Shown piece by piece: positions 13,884 through 23,766 of a DNA stretch of 64,000 bases. The first letter of the stretch is position 1, and each line of letters starts with the position of its first letter. A program made the position numbers and the translations under genes. The DNA lies in contig JAQFVV010012547.1 in the NCBI GenBank assembly GCA_028023455.1, forward strand, positions 184,001-248,000. Reading direction: 5' to 3'. Source of the stretch: Epiperipatus broadwayi (taxonomy: Eukaryota; Onychophora; Udeonychophora; Euonychophora; Peripatidae). The notes beneath the pieces are model-generated. The model made no database searches. It saw only the letters and a program-made list of their open reading frames with translations, and was not told the DNA's origin.

Positions 13884-13977
13884 GTTGCTAAAAATAAATT
13901 GCTTAAATAAGATTTCACATAAAATCTTTTTTATTAAACTTATTCTTTTAAATATAGTTTCTTTTTTCTCTTTCCAG

Positions 13978-14297
13978 AAAATGAAATATTAGATGTTTTT
14001 TCTGACTCATCTGATAACAATACTCTTTTGAAACGGGATACAGTATTTGCTCAGCTAAATTTTTCTTTGAAGAGTGGATCTTTTCGTTTAGTGAGTTGCC
14101 CTACAGACTCATCATCTTGTAAGGTTTTGGATAAAATGACTCTCACAGAGTTAGAATTTTATAATGTTCAATTATGTCTGGAATCCAGGCTTCGAAGTAG
14201 TTCAACACTTGTGCAGATAAGTCTTGGAGGCTTATATCTGCGTGATCTTATTACTCAAGATACAATATATCCTCTTCTTGTGTCACCACTCAAAAAA
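13978..14297 (+). CDS. VPS13D: VPS13D-like exon 1 of 6 in window
   Basis: Internal coding exon of a very large VPS13-family protein, which forms a rod with a lipid-conducting groove at organelle contact sites; VPS13D is the member linked to mitochondria and peroxisomes. A pyrimidine-rich tract ending in CAG precedes 13978, and a GTAAGA donor starts at 14298. The exon opens with the last two bases of a codon, then reads 106 codons without a stop. It includes an acidic serine-rich start (DVFSDSSDNN), an amphipathic segment (VFAQLNFSLKSGSFRLVS) and a beta-rich segment ending LRDLITQDTIYPLLVSPLKK, as in the repeating beta-groove of VPS13 proteins. It ends in phase 0. The preceding exon was not found. 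VPS13D rather than VPS13A/C is my judgement from later exons. Confidence 0.8.
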
Positions 14298-14404
14298 GTA
14301 AGATTTACTAAATAATTTTTAAAACAATTTTTTGTAGCTAAAATATGTATTTATATAAATTAGATACACAATGCTAAATTAAAGACTAGAATAAATTAAT
14401 TACA

Positions 14405-15886
14405 TCTAGCAATGTTACAAACACTAACCAAATGACTGAAATCTTAAAACCCTGAAACTAAATATTGCAATGCAATTTGTACCGAGTCAAACACTCCACC
14501 ATGACACAGTGTTTTGTCTTGGAACAGTGAAATATTTCATGTCACCCTGGAGATAAAAATTTAACCATAAATATCTTCATCAACAATTTGACATATGATA
14601 TATTAATTAAATCAGATGTATGATAAAGTAAGTTTTTTTTGGAGAAAGAGTTTTAACTCTTAAAACAAATAAAATCTAAATTAAAATTATATTAAACTAG
14701 GAAAAAAGTTAAATCTCAAGCAAACAAAATTTAAATTTTAAGAGCAAATAAATATATATTAAAGTTCCAAAAATGCAAATTAAACTCATAACATTAAAAT
14801 AGAAAACTAAGAGAAAAATTCTAAAGTTAATCTAAAGCAAAAAATGCATGATAAAATTAACTGTAGGAATAAAACAAATTAATCTAAAATTATTACGTTT
14901 AAAACAAAAATTAAATTTAGATATAAACAAATAATGTTAAATTTCAAGAATAAGAACATAGAGAACTCTAGAAAATATCAAGTCATACATATAGGAAGCT
15001 AAGAAATAAAAGTTTTAACTATAAAAATTTTCATTATTACATTCATATGCTATACATATTTAAGTTAATTAAATGCACAAAGTTAAACTAGAAACTATAA
15101 TAAATTAATTATATCTATTAACATTATAAACTCTAACCAAATAATTGCTTATTAAAACTCCAAAATTAAATACTAGTTTTGATATTTTAGTCCAATTACT
15201 TGGCTGGTATTTGTAACCCTAGTATATATAATAAATTTATTATAGTCTAGTTCAGATTTGTTTATTTAATTAATTTATAAATATATAATAGTGAACATTT
15301 TTATAGATAGTTTAGAAGTGATTAACTTGAGTTTTTCTGGAGATCTATGTTTTCTTGTTCCTGAAATTTAATTTTAGCATTATTTGTTTATATTTGAAAT
15401 TAATTTTTGTTTCAAGAATTTTGATTTTAACCTGTTTTTACTCCTAACACATTTTTTAGTGTAATTTATTTTTGGGATTTTCCTTTCAGTTTTCTATTTT
15501 AATGTTAAGAGTTTGATTTGAATTTTCAGAAATTTTATATATATATTTGCTTTTGATATTTTAATTGTAAGTTAATTTGCTTTGAGATTTAATTTTTTTT
15601 TATAGTTAGATATATTTTTAATTTTAGGTTTTATTTGTTTTAAGAGCTCAAAGTTCTCTCTCCAGGATATTTATTTACTTTATCACGTCTGATTAAATTA
15701 AAATATCTATAATGTTGTTGATGAAGACATTTGGAATTAAAATTTTAATTCTAGGATCACCCAATGTATTCATTTTCTGTTTTAAGGTGAGACACTGTGG
15801 CATAGTGGAGTGTTTATCTTATTTCTATTTGCCTTGATATATGATGGATATAATTCAATTATTTGATTAGAATTTATAATGTTAGT
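14405..15886. repeat. Large foldback (inverted repeat), arms about 0.5 kb
   Basis: The left arm (best from 14488 to 14992) and the reverse complement of the right arm (15326 to 15816) match in order over many blocks: CAAACACTCCACYATG, CACAGTG, ATCTTCATCAACAA, CTCTTAAAACAAATAAAA, AACATTAAAATAGAAAACT and AACAAATAATG. Weaker similarity extends out to about 14405 and 15886. The spacer also holds a direct copy of the left edge (15061-15180 resembles 14357-14455). The arms are strand-biased (A-rich left, T-rich right). It lies 110 bases past a VPS13D-like donor. No transposase or TSD was seen. Confidence 0.75.
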
Positions 15887-17662
15887 AGGTTTAATAAATG
15901 TAAATATTTATATAATCATTTTTAATTACATCATTTCTGTATCAAATTATATGCTTATCTTTATTTTTTTATATGAATGGTGGTTTGCACAAAGGAAAGT
16001 AATTCTCTAGCTAATTTAAACTATTACAAAATAGTTTTTTTTTTTTTTAGTTTTAAGAATGTATTTAATGTCTTTCTTTTTTATTTCTATGGTCAATATT
16101 CTTTTTGTATCTATTATTTTTAAATACTTGTGGTTTACTTATTTATTCATTTTATTTTTTTTCATATCATCAAATGTACATTTCACACAATTTCACTCAT
16201 TTTTTTTTTTTGTTATTAAGGTTTTTGTTCCATAGGCAAATACATTTTAAGATAAAAACCCTTAGTAAAGATTTTAAATTCGATAGTTCACATAATAATA
16301 ATATTGTTTTATTGAAAGTCTTCTTTACTCTATTATTACTTTTTTCTAGATTCTAAATAAGTACTTTTATATTCTGTATAGTTTAATACAATGATAGAAT
16401 ACTGGATTCAGAGCTTAAAAGATTTGAAAAACAATTAACAGCTGAATAACTTAAAAAAAAAAGTCAGTTTAGACAATTGAATGGAACTTTTGTGCTTACC
16501 ATATCATTAAAGTATTTATAATGTTACATGACTTCTTGTGCATTTAGTCATATAATTATTTTTATTTACTTTCACGATCACTTAATCAATATCTTAATTA
16601 TTAAAAAGCTTCAATTTATCCCTATGATATACTGTTGTAGAACTTAGCTTTTATTAAAGTTTATTTGCATTACATTTTTCAGCATATATGTGAGTTTATT
16701 CTTTTCTTTAGGATATCCTTAATGCTGAGTTGTTCTCAATCAAAAATCTCTCATATTTTGCTCCTTGATGTTTTTCTAATCCTAATAGGTGTCTCTGTCA
16801 GATCATGCCTTCCCATGCAATTTTCCTTTCCACCCCCTTTCTTTATACTTAATCTTCTTTTATTCATTTTTCTAACATAACCATACCATTTCAATTTCTA
16901 TTCTTCAATGAAATTTTTTTTTTATTACAATCACTTTTCTGATCTCTTGATACATTGATGTATCCTTTGCTCATTGATCTTCAATTCATTTTTGTTGCTA
17001 ACATATTAGTCACTTTTTTACTATTATTGTTTATATCCACCCTCTGTAATAATTTATTCTACTTCAGGATATCATATCTCATCAATATATTATTATCTCT
17101 ATAAAACTCAGTTAATTTTCAGATATCTCTTTTTGGTAGTACTTTTTTTTAAGGATTCTAAATACTTGAAACTATTCGCTTTTATGATTTTTTTTCTTTT
17201 GTCAGTGATCATTACATCTTTTCCTTCTGTCACCAAAGACCCCATTTTACCAAAATGAATATTTAATACTCATTTGATATATTCTTCTACATGTTTTTCT
17301 ATATTCAATATCCTTCATATTCTATAATCATTTAATCATCTGCCCTGCATAGTTTATAAGTGCATTCGTAAAATATCAGACTTTGGAATGGTCCTAGATC
17401 AACACTGAACTTCTTATGAACTTCTGTGCAGTAAAGTCTTTTGATTATTATTATTATTATTTAACTTAATCATCTGCAAGTAACATATTTAATAAATATT
17501 TATTATTATACAATCTTATACCTCTTTTTTCACATTTCTTTATCTATTCCTTCAAATCCATATTAATATAGATTTTAATTGAGTTGCTATCTCTCCAATA
17601 ATACCTTCTTATCATAAATTCTTATTATCCACAAATGTACTATACTCAAAGATAATTGATGT
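15887..17662. other. T-rich intron stretch, possible old minus-strand element
   Basis: No gene was supported. Pyrimidine-rich 16660-17340 could be the antisense of an old retroelement ORF, but no domain could be read. 17395-17435 matches a SINE-like piece at 50849-50880. Confidence 0.35.
17370..17440 (+). repeat. SINE-like fragment, copy 1
   Basis: Contains GAACTTCTTATGAACTTCTGTGCAGTAAAGTC-type sequence (read in two parts: GAACTTCTTATGAACTTC and TGTGCAGTAAAG), which recurs on the opposite strand at 50849-50880. It is preceded by GGTCCTAGATCAA, a degraded B-box-like stretch. Confidence 0.45.
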
Positions 17663-18539
17663 TGTAATGGTTTAAGCCTTTTTTCATTATTACTTAGCTA
17701 CTTTGGACTAACGCTATCTTTCGAATTATTTTTTTAATATAATGGTTGTATTATTACCGAGAACTATTTGACTTAAATATTATTATTACCGAGAACTATG
17801 ACTTAAATTTTTATTAATATTTCCTGCCTAGCTTATTTATGGACGTCAGCTTCTGACTCCACGCGCCAATCTTATGTGGGCATAAGAATTACACTGGAAG
17901 GGATGAGAAGACTAATCATAGCTTATTCATAAATGTCTGGCTGCTGGCTAGCTCCTTCAGGGCAGGTGGTACTTAAACTGTGGGAAATAAGAATCCGATT
18001 AATTAACTAATGAAATAACTATCACGTGCATATATATCTTTTAACTAAATACATAAAATAATAAAAAAAAAGGAATATTTAAATGTGCTCAAATATTCAC
18101 TAAAACCTACATGAAATAATGAAAAGAGAATATTTCATTGTTGTATTTTTATATTGGACTATTTCCATCATCTAATATATGTATTGAATGTCTTTAGAAA
18201 AAATTAACTTTATTTAAATATTCCAAATACATTCAACTGTTAGTAATAGCACATCAAACAGGTTAGTATATGAACAACATTTCGAGAGGTATTAGTCTCT
18301 CCTCTTCCTTCAGGTGTTGCCGACCTGACCAGTGATAGTACTAGCATGGGATTCGAACCTGGGTCCGTAGACTCTTGATTTTTGAATTTTAAGGTAATGC
18401 TCTAACTAACAGCCATCCTGTAAAGGCAACAGTCTGTAGTAATTTTATATATTTATCTATGAGGTTCCTCCTGATTTCTCCACTTTTTCCTAAGAGCAAA
18501 GTTGATTAGTGGTTTCCATACATTATGTATAGTCACACT

Positions 18540-18815
18540 GGGTTGGCTTATGGGATTTTTTTGCCATTGTCATGTGAGCAGCTTCTTTAAATTTTCTTCT
18601 TTGTACCTTTTCTTCTCTATCCAATATTTTTGTATTTTCCCAATTGAACATATGTTCATTGGCACATACATGTTCTGCTACCTTAGACACATCTGTTTTC
18701 TCTCTTAAATTATTTTTTTTTTTTAAAGTGTTTTTAATGGGATGACTGGTCTCACCAATGTATGTTCTTCCACATTCACATGGTATTTCATAGATGCAGT
18801 TTTTTTCTTTTCATC
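18540..18815 (-). pseudogene. Penelope GIY-YIG endonuclease fragment, minus copy
   Basis: The minus strand from 18810 reads NCIYEIPCECGRTYIGETSH, the PLE form of the GIY-YIG core with its upstream cysteine pair, used for target nicking. A poly-A run (about 18712-18725) and frame breaks interrupt it. The C-terminal part continues toward 18500. Confidence 0.75.
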
Positions 18816-18850
18816 ATTTCAAGTTTAGGCTTTGTAGATGTTAGAATTCC

Positions 18851-19443
18851 TCATAGGGTGGTATGGCTCTGGAAAGCTGTTCTGATGTTATACTGATTGC
18901 AGATTTTCCTTAATTTGTCTGCTATTTTTGGAATGTATGGGTACACTACAGTACCAATAATTGTCTTTTCTCTTGATGGTTCTTTTTGTCTATTTAAAGT
19001 TTTCTTAATAACAGCTGATGGATAACCATTTTTCATAAGAGTTTGTTCTATATAGATCTTTTCTTTTTCCAAATCACTGGGTTCTGAACAAACTGCTTTT
19101 GCTCTGTTCCATAGTGATAGTATAACTCCATGTTTTGTGTTTCTGGTATGATTGGATCTATAGGCTAGGTATTTTCCTGTATGTGTAGGTTTTCGTAAAC
19201 TGTAGTTTTGATTTTGCCATGAGGGAGTCTTGTCACAAGAACATCTAAGAATGCCAATTTTTGTTCTTGTTCTGATTCTATTGTGAATTTAATTGAAGGG
19301 GATATATTGTTGATGTGTTTCCAGAAAGTTTGTAGCAGTGCTTCACCATGTGGCCATAAAACAAATGTATCATCGACATAGCGAATCCAAACGTTAGGTA
19401 GATATGGAGTAGTTTTTATGGCTAAGGTTTCAAGTTCTTCCAT
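18851..19443 (-). pseudogene. Penelope-like reverse transcriptase C-terminal fragment
   Basis: Reads YVDDTFVLWPHG at about 19345-19380, with the catalytic YVDD of PLE reverse transcriptase. It is followed by SIKFTIESEQEQKLAFLDVL, the conserved stretch after the active site. After a frame change, 19072-18851 reads a thumb-like region (KKTLNRQKEPSREKTIIGTV, then YPYIPKIADKLRKI). The N-terminal part is missing, so it cannot be active. Confidence 0.82.
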
Positions 19444-19469
19444 GTAAATATTGCTAATTCATCAGCTGT

Positions 19470-20014
19470 TATTAAGAAAACTTTAAATAGACAAAAAGAA
19501 CCATCAAGAGAAAAGACAATTATTGGTACTTTAGTGTACCCGTACATTCCAAAAATAGCAGACAAATTAAGGAAAATCTGCAATCAGTATAACATCAGAA
19601 CAGCTTTCCAGGGCCATACCACCCTACGAGGAATTTTAACATCTACAAAGCCTAAACATGAAATGATAAAAAGGAAAAACTGCATCTATGAAATACCATG
19701 TGAATGAGGAAGAACATCATCCCATTGAAAAGTGCTTGCAAGAACACAAACCGATGATTAGAAGAGAGAAAACAGATGTGTCTAAGGTAGCAGAACATGT
19801 ATGTGCCAATGAACATATGTTCAATTGGGAAAATACAAAAATATTGGATAGAGAAGAAAAGGTACAAAGAAGAAAATTTAAAGAAGCTGCTCACATGACA
19901 ATGGCAAAAAATCCCATAAGCCAACCCAGTGTGACTATACATAATGTATGGAAACCACTAATCAACTTTGCTCTTAGGAAAAAATGGAGAAATCAGGAGG
20001 AACCTCATAGATAA
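19470..20014 (+). pseudogene. Penelope endonuclease domain, plus copy, core deleted
   Basis: Begins in the thumb region homologous to minus-strand positions near 19035 and continues through the endonuclease. Around 19705-19735 the plus copy has TGAGGAAGAACATCATCCC where the minus copy encodes GRTYIGETSHP, so about 15 bases including the YIG codons are gone and a stop has formed. The C-terminal part is well kept (HMFNWENTKILDREEK, then FKEAAHMTMAKNPISQPSVT and NVWKPLINFALRKKW), ending at TAG 20012-20014. Confidence 0.78.
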
Positions 20015-20047
20015 GTATATGAAATTACTACAGACTGTTGCCTTTGG

Positions 20048-20143
20048 CAGGATGGCTCAATTGGTTAAAGCGTTATCTTAAAATTAAAAAATCAAGAATC
20101 TAAGGACACAGGTTTGAATCCCATGCTAGTACTATTACTGGTC
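20048..20143 (+). repeat. tRNA-like segment in Penelope 3' region
   Basis: GGATGGCTCAATTGGTTAAA (A-box-like) and GGTTTGAATCCC (B-box-like) enclose an enlarged A-rich anticodon region. The opposite-strand PLE copy carries the same segment at about 18346-18415, so it belongs to the element or was captured before the pair formed. Confidence 0.6.
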
Positions 20144-20592
20144 AGGTCAGCAACACCTGAAGAAGAGGGGAGACTAATACCTTTCGAAATGTTGTGCATA
20201 TACTAACCTGTTTGATGTGCTATTACTAACAGTTGAATGTATTCAGACTATTTAAATAAAATTAAATTTTTCTAAAGACATTCAATACATATATTAGATG
20301 ATGGAAAAAGTCCAATATAAAAATACATCTAAAACACCATCATCACAAACCTTCAGGAAAACATTATTTTATTGCGCTCACATATTTAATAAAACACTAG
20401 CATATACATATATATTTAGACAGACAAGCAAATGAAACAATAATAAAAAAAAAATAATGTCTAAGCATTTCAAGTACCACATAATTTTTCTAAAGATGAA
20501 AGAGCTGATTGAAATATAGCTATATTAAAGTCTCTAAATATCACTGAAAATGCACATTAATGTATTTTATGAAAATGAAATGTAATTATTAT

Positions 20593-20951
20593 TTGTCTGA
20601 AGGTTTGTAATGATGGTATATTATAAGATGTGATATGTTGGACTATTTCCATCATTTATGAGTGAATGTTGAATGTATAGAAAATTTTAAACTTTATTTA
20701 AACTTTCCAGGTACAAACAACTTGTTAGTAATAACACACAAATAGACAATACAGGTTAGTAATTACACAACGTTTAAATACTAACAACTTGTTAGTAATA
20801 ACACACAAATAGACAACTAACCTGTATTGTCTATTTGTGTGTTATTACTAAAAAGTTGTTTGTATTTGGAAAGTTTAAATAAAGTTTATATTTTTTTATA
20901 CATTCAACATTCACTCATAAATGATGGAAATAGTCCAACATATCACATCTT
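20593..20951. mobile_element. Short head-to-head pair of Penelope 3' ends
   Basis: The left part (minus) and right part (plus) are inverted copies: GTTGGACTATTTCCATCATT at the left is answered by AATGATGGAAATAGTCCAAC at the right. They share tail sequence with the 18.1-20.4 kb element. The left half duplicates a 60-bp block (two ACAACTTGTTAGTAATAACA). The 15-bp TSD AAATGTAATTATTAT lies at 20578-20592 and 20952-20966, and the sister LTR shows the unoccupied site at 24455-24469. Confidence 0.82.
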
Positions 20952-22000
20952 AAATGTAATTATTATCTTGAGATTCTCGGGGGAGGTAGCTTATGTGGAT
21001 TCACAATGAGAATGAGTTCATTCGGCACATTATGGCTACTAAAATTGTCCAGCGTGGATATCTTGTCCTAATTTATTTCTCGAATCTCCACTTGTTCATT
21101 CATTATTTTGGATATAAGTAGGGAAAGACACAGATGTCTGTTTGTGGATTCCTCTTCAATTTTAGGTGATGATTCGATATTGTAGCAGCTTCGACTTCTT
21201 CATGGGACTGGGGGATAGAAAGCATAGTATGTTTAAAGGTTTACCCCAGCCTATTCTTCTCTAGCTGGCGAATATATTTTTGTTGATTCAAACAACAGTT
21301 TTCAGAAATTTCTGAAGCAAGAAATCTATATCACGAATGAACAAATGTATATATCTTTTAAATTTCAAAAAATTTCAATCCTAAAATGTCTCCTGATATT
21401 TTTTTATTTATATCATTTTTTTTTTTTTCCTTTCCAGAAAGTTACAATCTCAAGAATCTTAGCTATTTTTCTGTATCCTAGCACATGGTATCCGAGGTCT
21501 GGCTTCCTTTGTTCTATATACTTTTCTTAAAAAAAAAACAAAACTTTTTTGCACCTTTTCTCTTTTATCTAAAAAAATTTCGTTGGAACACCTTTGGGAA
21601 ATTACTTAAAACAATATCTCTGGTAAAAGTCATTCTGCAGATAACATTCTGCTTAGTTTTTCTCTCTCTTTTTATTTTCATTAACGTATTTTTTTATTTT
21701 CTTATTTTTATTAAAAATAAAATACGGCGAATTCAGACATGAAAATAACACATATTTTTTCTAGATGATTCCTTCCGTTTGCTTGCTTATACAATAACAT
21801 ATATACACACATGTTTCATTAATAAAAGAGCACCCCCCCCCCCCCCGTATGCCCGTTTTAACCCTTTGTTTATCATTCTAGAAAAACCCAAAAATCGAAT
21901 ATGTACAACATATAGTTAGTAATAATATCTATACGTATACGCGCGCATGAATACAAAATATCTTTTTTTGGAACAGGATTTAATCCCATTCCCTGTTATA

Positions 22001-23766
22001 ATACCCCCTCCCCCATTCGAAAGCAAACACAGTCTACATGTTGGGATGGCTCAACCTTAAGCATTAAAATAGGTAATAGCCCCCAAAAAATATCCTACTA
22101 ACTTCCTCATTTACACCTTTAATTTATTTAACCTCCCATCGTGCAGCTCCAGAACCAAAAGAAGAAAACGACCAGTCAACCCAACAATACACTATGGGTC
22201 TGTCCACCAACAGCAGGCACATGATATACCATGCACAATATACAGCCAACTATTCTCGACTTAACTTTGGTTACACAACTCTGAAAAAAAACCCATTAAT
22301 AATAATGTAAATGGAAGGAGTCTTCTAACCACACTACTGTTTCGAAATCTTAGGAGTGTCAAATTTAGGAACATTATTATGCGATTATGGGTTAGATATG
22401 AATTGCCCCAGACCCTGCTCACTTCTGGAGTCTTATGGGTGGAACAATATGTGAACGCCATGTTCTTTTTGGAGTCTTACAGGCTTTGAGTTAAAAGCAG
22501 AGTTTCATTGTCTGCATCGTTGATTAGATAGGTTCACGAGGGATCAACCATGTTGAGAATAAAGAACAGCTATACACATTACATAATATACCATATACCT
22601 AATCCAGCAGCCAACTCCACCATCCCTGTCCAAATTGAGGGACTGTTCCCCTCCCAAAGCTCCAGAGCCACAACTTAAATGACTTTAAGATTAAAACAAT
22701 GACAAAACAAAAAAAAAAAAACGTATACTTTTCTTATCTACTCGATTTTATATCTAACTGCCCTTATAATATATAACCATAAATATTAAAACCCCAATCT
22801 AAAAAAAAAAATTTTCAGAATATATGTTTATATACACTTTTTTTTCTTGGTTTTTTTACAGCCATTGATTTATTGTCCAACTTTTGGCATTGGTGAACGC
22901 GATCTTTTCCCTTGGTCATAGGTCAGCCTAAATGGCGGTTGCCGTTCTTCACTTTTCCCGTACCATTTCGGTGCTGTTTTGCTGTCTTTTTTTCTACGGT
23001 TCTTTGGTTTCTGATTTACTCCCCAATCATTTCTGTTGAACCTTGTTGGTCACAGCTGATTCACTTATGATAGCTATTTTTCGTATTTTACACATCGGAT
23101 TGATGCCGAAATACCCCCGTAAATTTTTTAGATGCTCGATTGGAGCTTCTGTCCTCAGACTGACAAACACTCAATCCAGAAGAATTTGTTTATATTAATC
23201 AGGACTGGTGAGTATTTTGTTGCAGCTTCTCACCCTTCTGCTATTTTTATGCTATTTCCCAGAGTTTTCTTTCCTTTGTCTCATCCTGGCTTACATCTAT
23301 ACTTTCTTCTTTTGCCGCATGGCTATTTCTCTTTCCCCCTTGACTATTCTTTTTTTCTATCCCCAATCTGTGCTCTAACTTCTGAAATCTCTTTTTGAAT
23401 TTATCTTCTATTTCCTGAAATCTTGATTCTATTTTTTTTTTCTAATTCATTTAATTTCCTCATAATAGTCTTCACTATGCTTGTTTCTTCTTCCTTTTGT
23501 GTCTTTTGTTGGTCCATTTCCTTTTATCTATGTCTATTCCTGATTATAAATGCGCTAGACTAAATTCTCCAGCCCATGAAGTACTGTGCTACATAGCACA
23601 ATTTTTCTATATTCTGATTATTCTCTCTACCTTTCGTATATCCTGATTCCAATTCAATAATTTCTCTTTTTTTTTTTTTAACGCAAATCTACTATAACTC
23701 TTTATTACTATTATTTCCTGACTCCAATATGTTCTGCTCTTCGAAGCCCCATAGTTGGGAGACCAT
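22001..23766 (-). pseudogene. Decayed internal region of minus-strand LTR element
   Basis: The minus strand at about 23540-23340 is a lysine/glutamate-rich, coiled-coil-like gag-type stretch. The rest has no readable protease or polymerase. A C14-15 run at about 21833-21846 lies in the adjacent LTR. Confidence 0.45.

Larger units (their letters stand above)
8826..13977. other. Non-coding AT-rich stretch before the first visible VPS13D-like exon
   Basis: No genes seen. It holds the 9.0-9.5 kb duplication and a tRNA-like fragment (both listed), many A and T tracts, and a short (TATTG)n microsatellite at 13857-13883. Probably intron, but no upstream exon was identified. Confidence 0.5.
18141..20363. 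mobile_element. Penelope-like element, head-to-head inverted truncated pair
   Basis: The minus-strand copy occupies about 18141-19443 and the plus-strand copy about 19460-20363. Each runs from coding sequence outward through GIY-YIG-type coding, a tRNA-like segment, a CACCTGAAGAAGAGG-type hairpin and a shared 3' tail (GGAAATAGTCCAATATAAAA and similar). Both are 5'-truncated at different points, so only the minus copy keeps reverse transcriptase. Compared with the empty LTR at about 24236-24270 it interrupts GAATATTTCAATGTGCTC; ATTTCATTG on the left and ATTTTATTG on the right may be a diverged TSD. Confidence 0.78.
17663..22000 (-). repeat. 3' LTR of the 17.7-25.5 kb element, split by two insertions
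   Basis: Collinear with 23767-25531. The extra sequence is 18141-20363 (PLE head-to-head pair) and 20593-20951 (short head-to-head pair). Outside these the copies align closely, for example 20960-22000 with 24463-25531. Confidence 0.75.

Noticed and set aside
16105-16880. Several T-rich frames encoding phenylalanine/leucine-rich peptides
   Set aside because: Low-complexity pyrimidine-rich DNA makes stop-free hydrophobic frames by chance; no splice or start context.
20155-20205. CUGAAGA...GAAA in the Penelope 3' region as an active hammerhead
   Set aside because: The invariant U of CUGAUGA is A, and the outer stem closes directly around the motif with no stem III and cleavage site in the right place.
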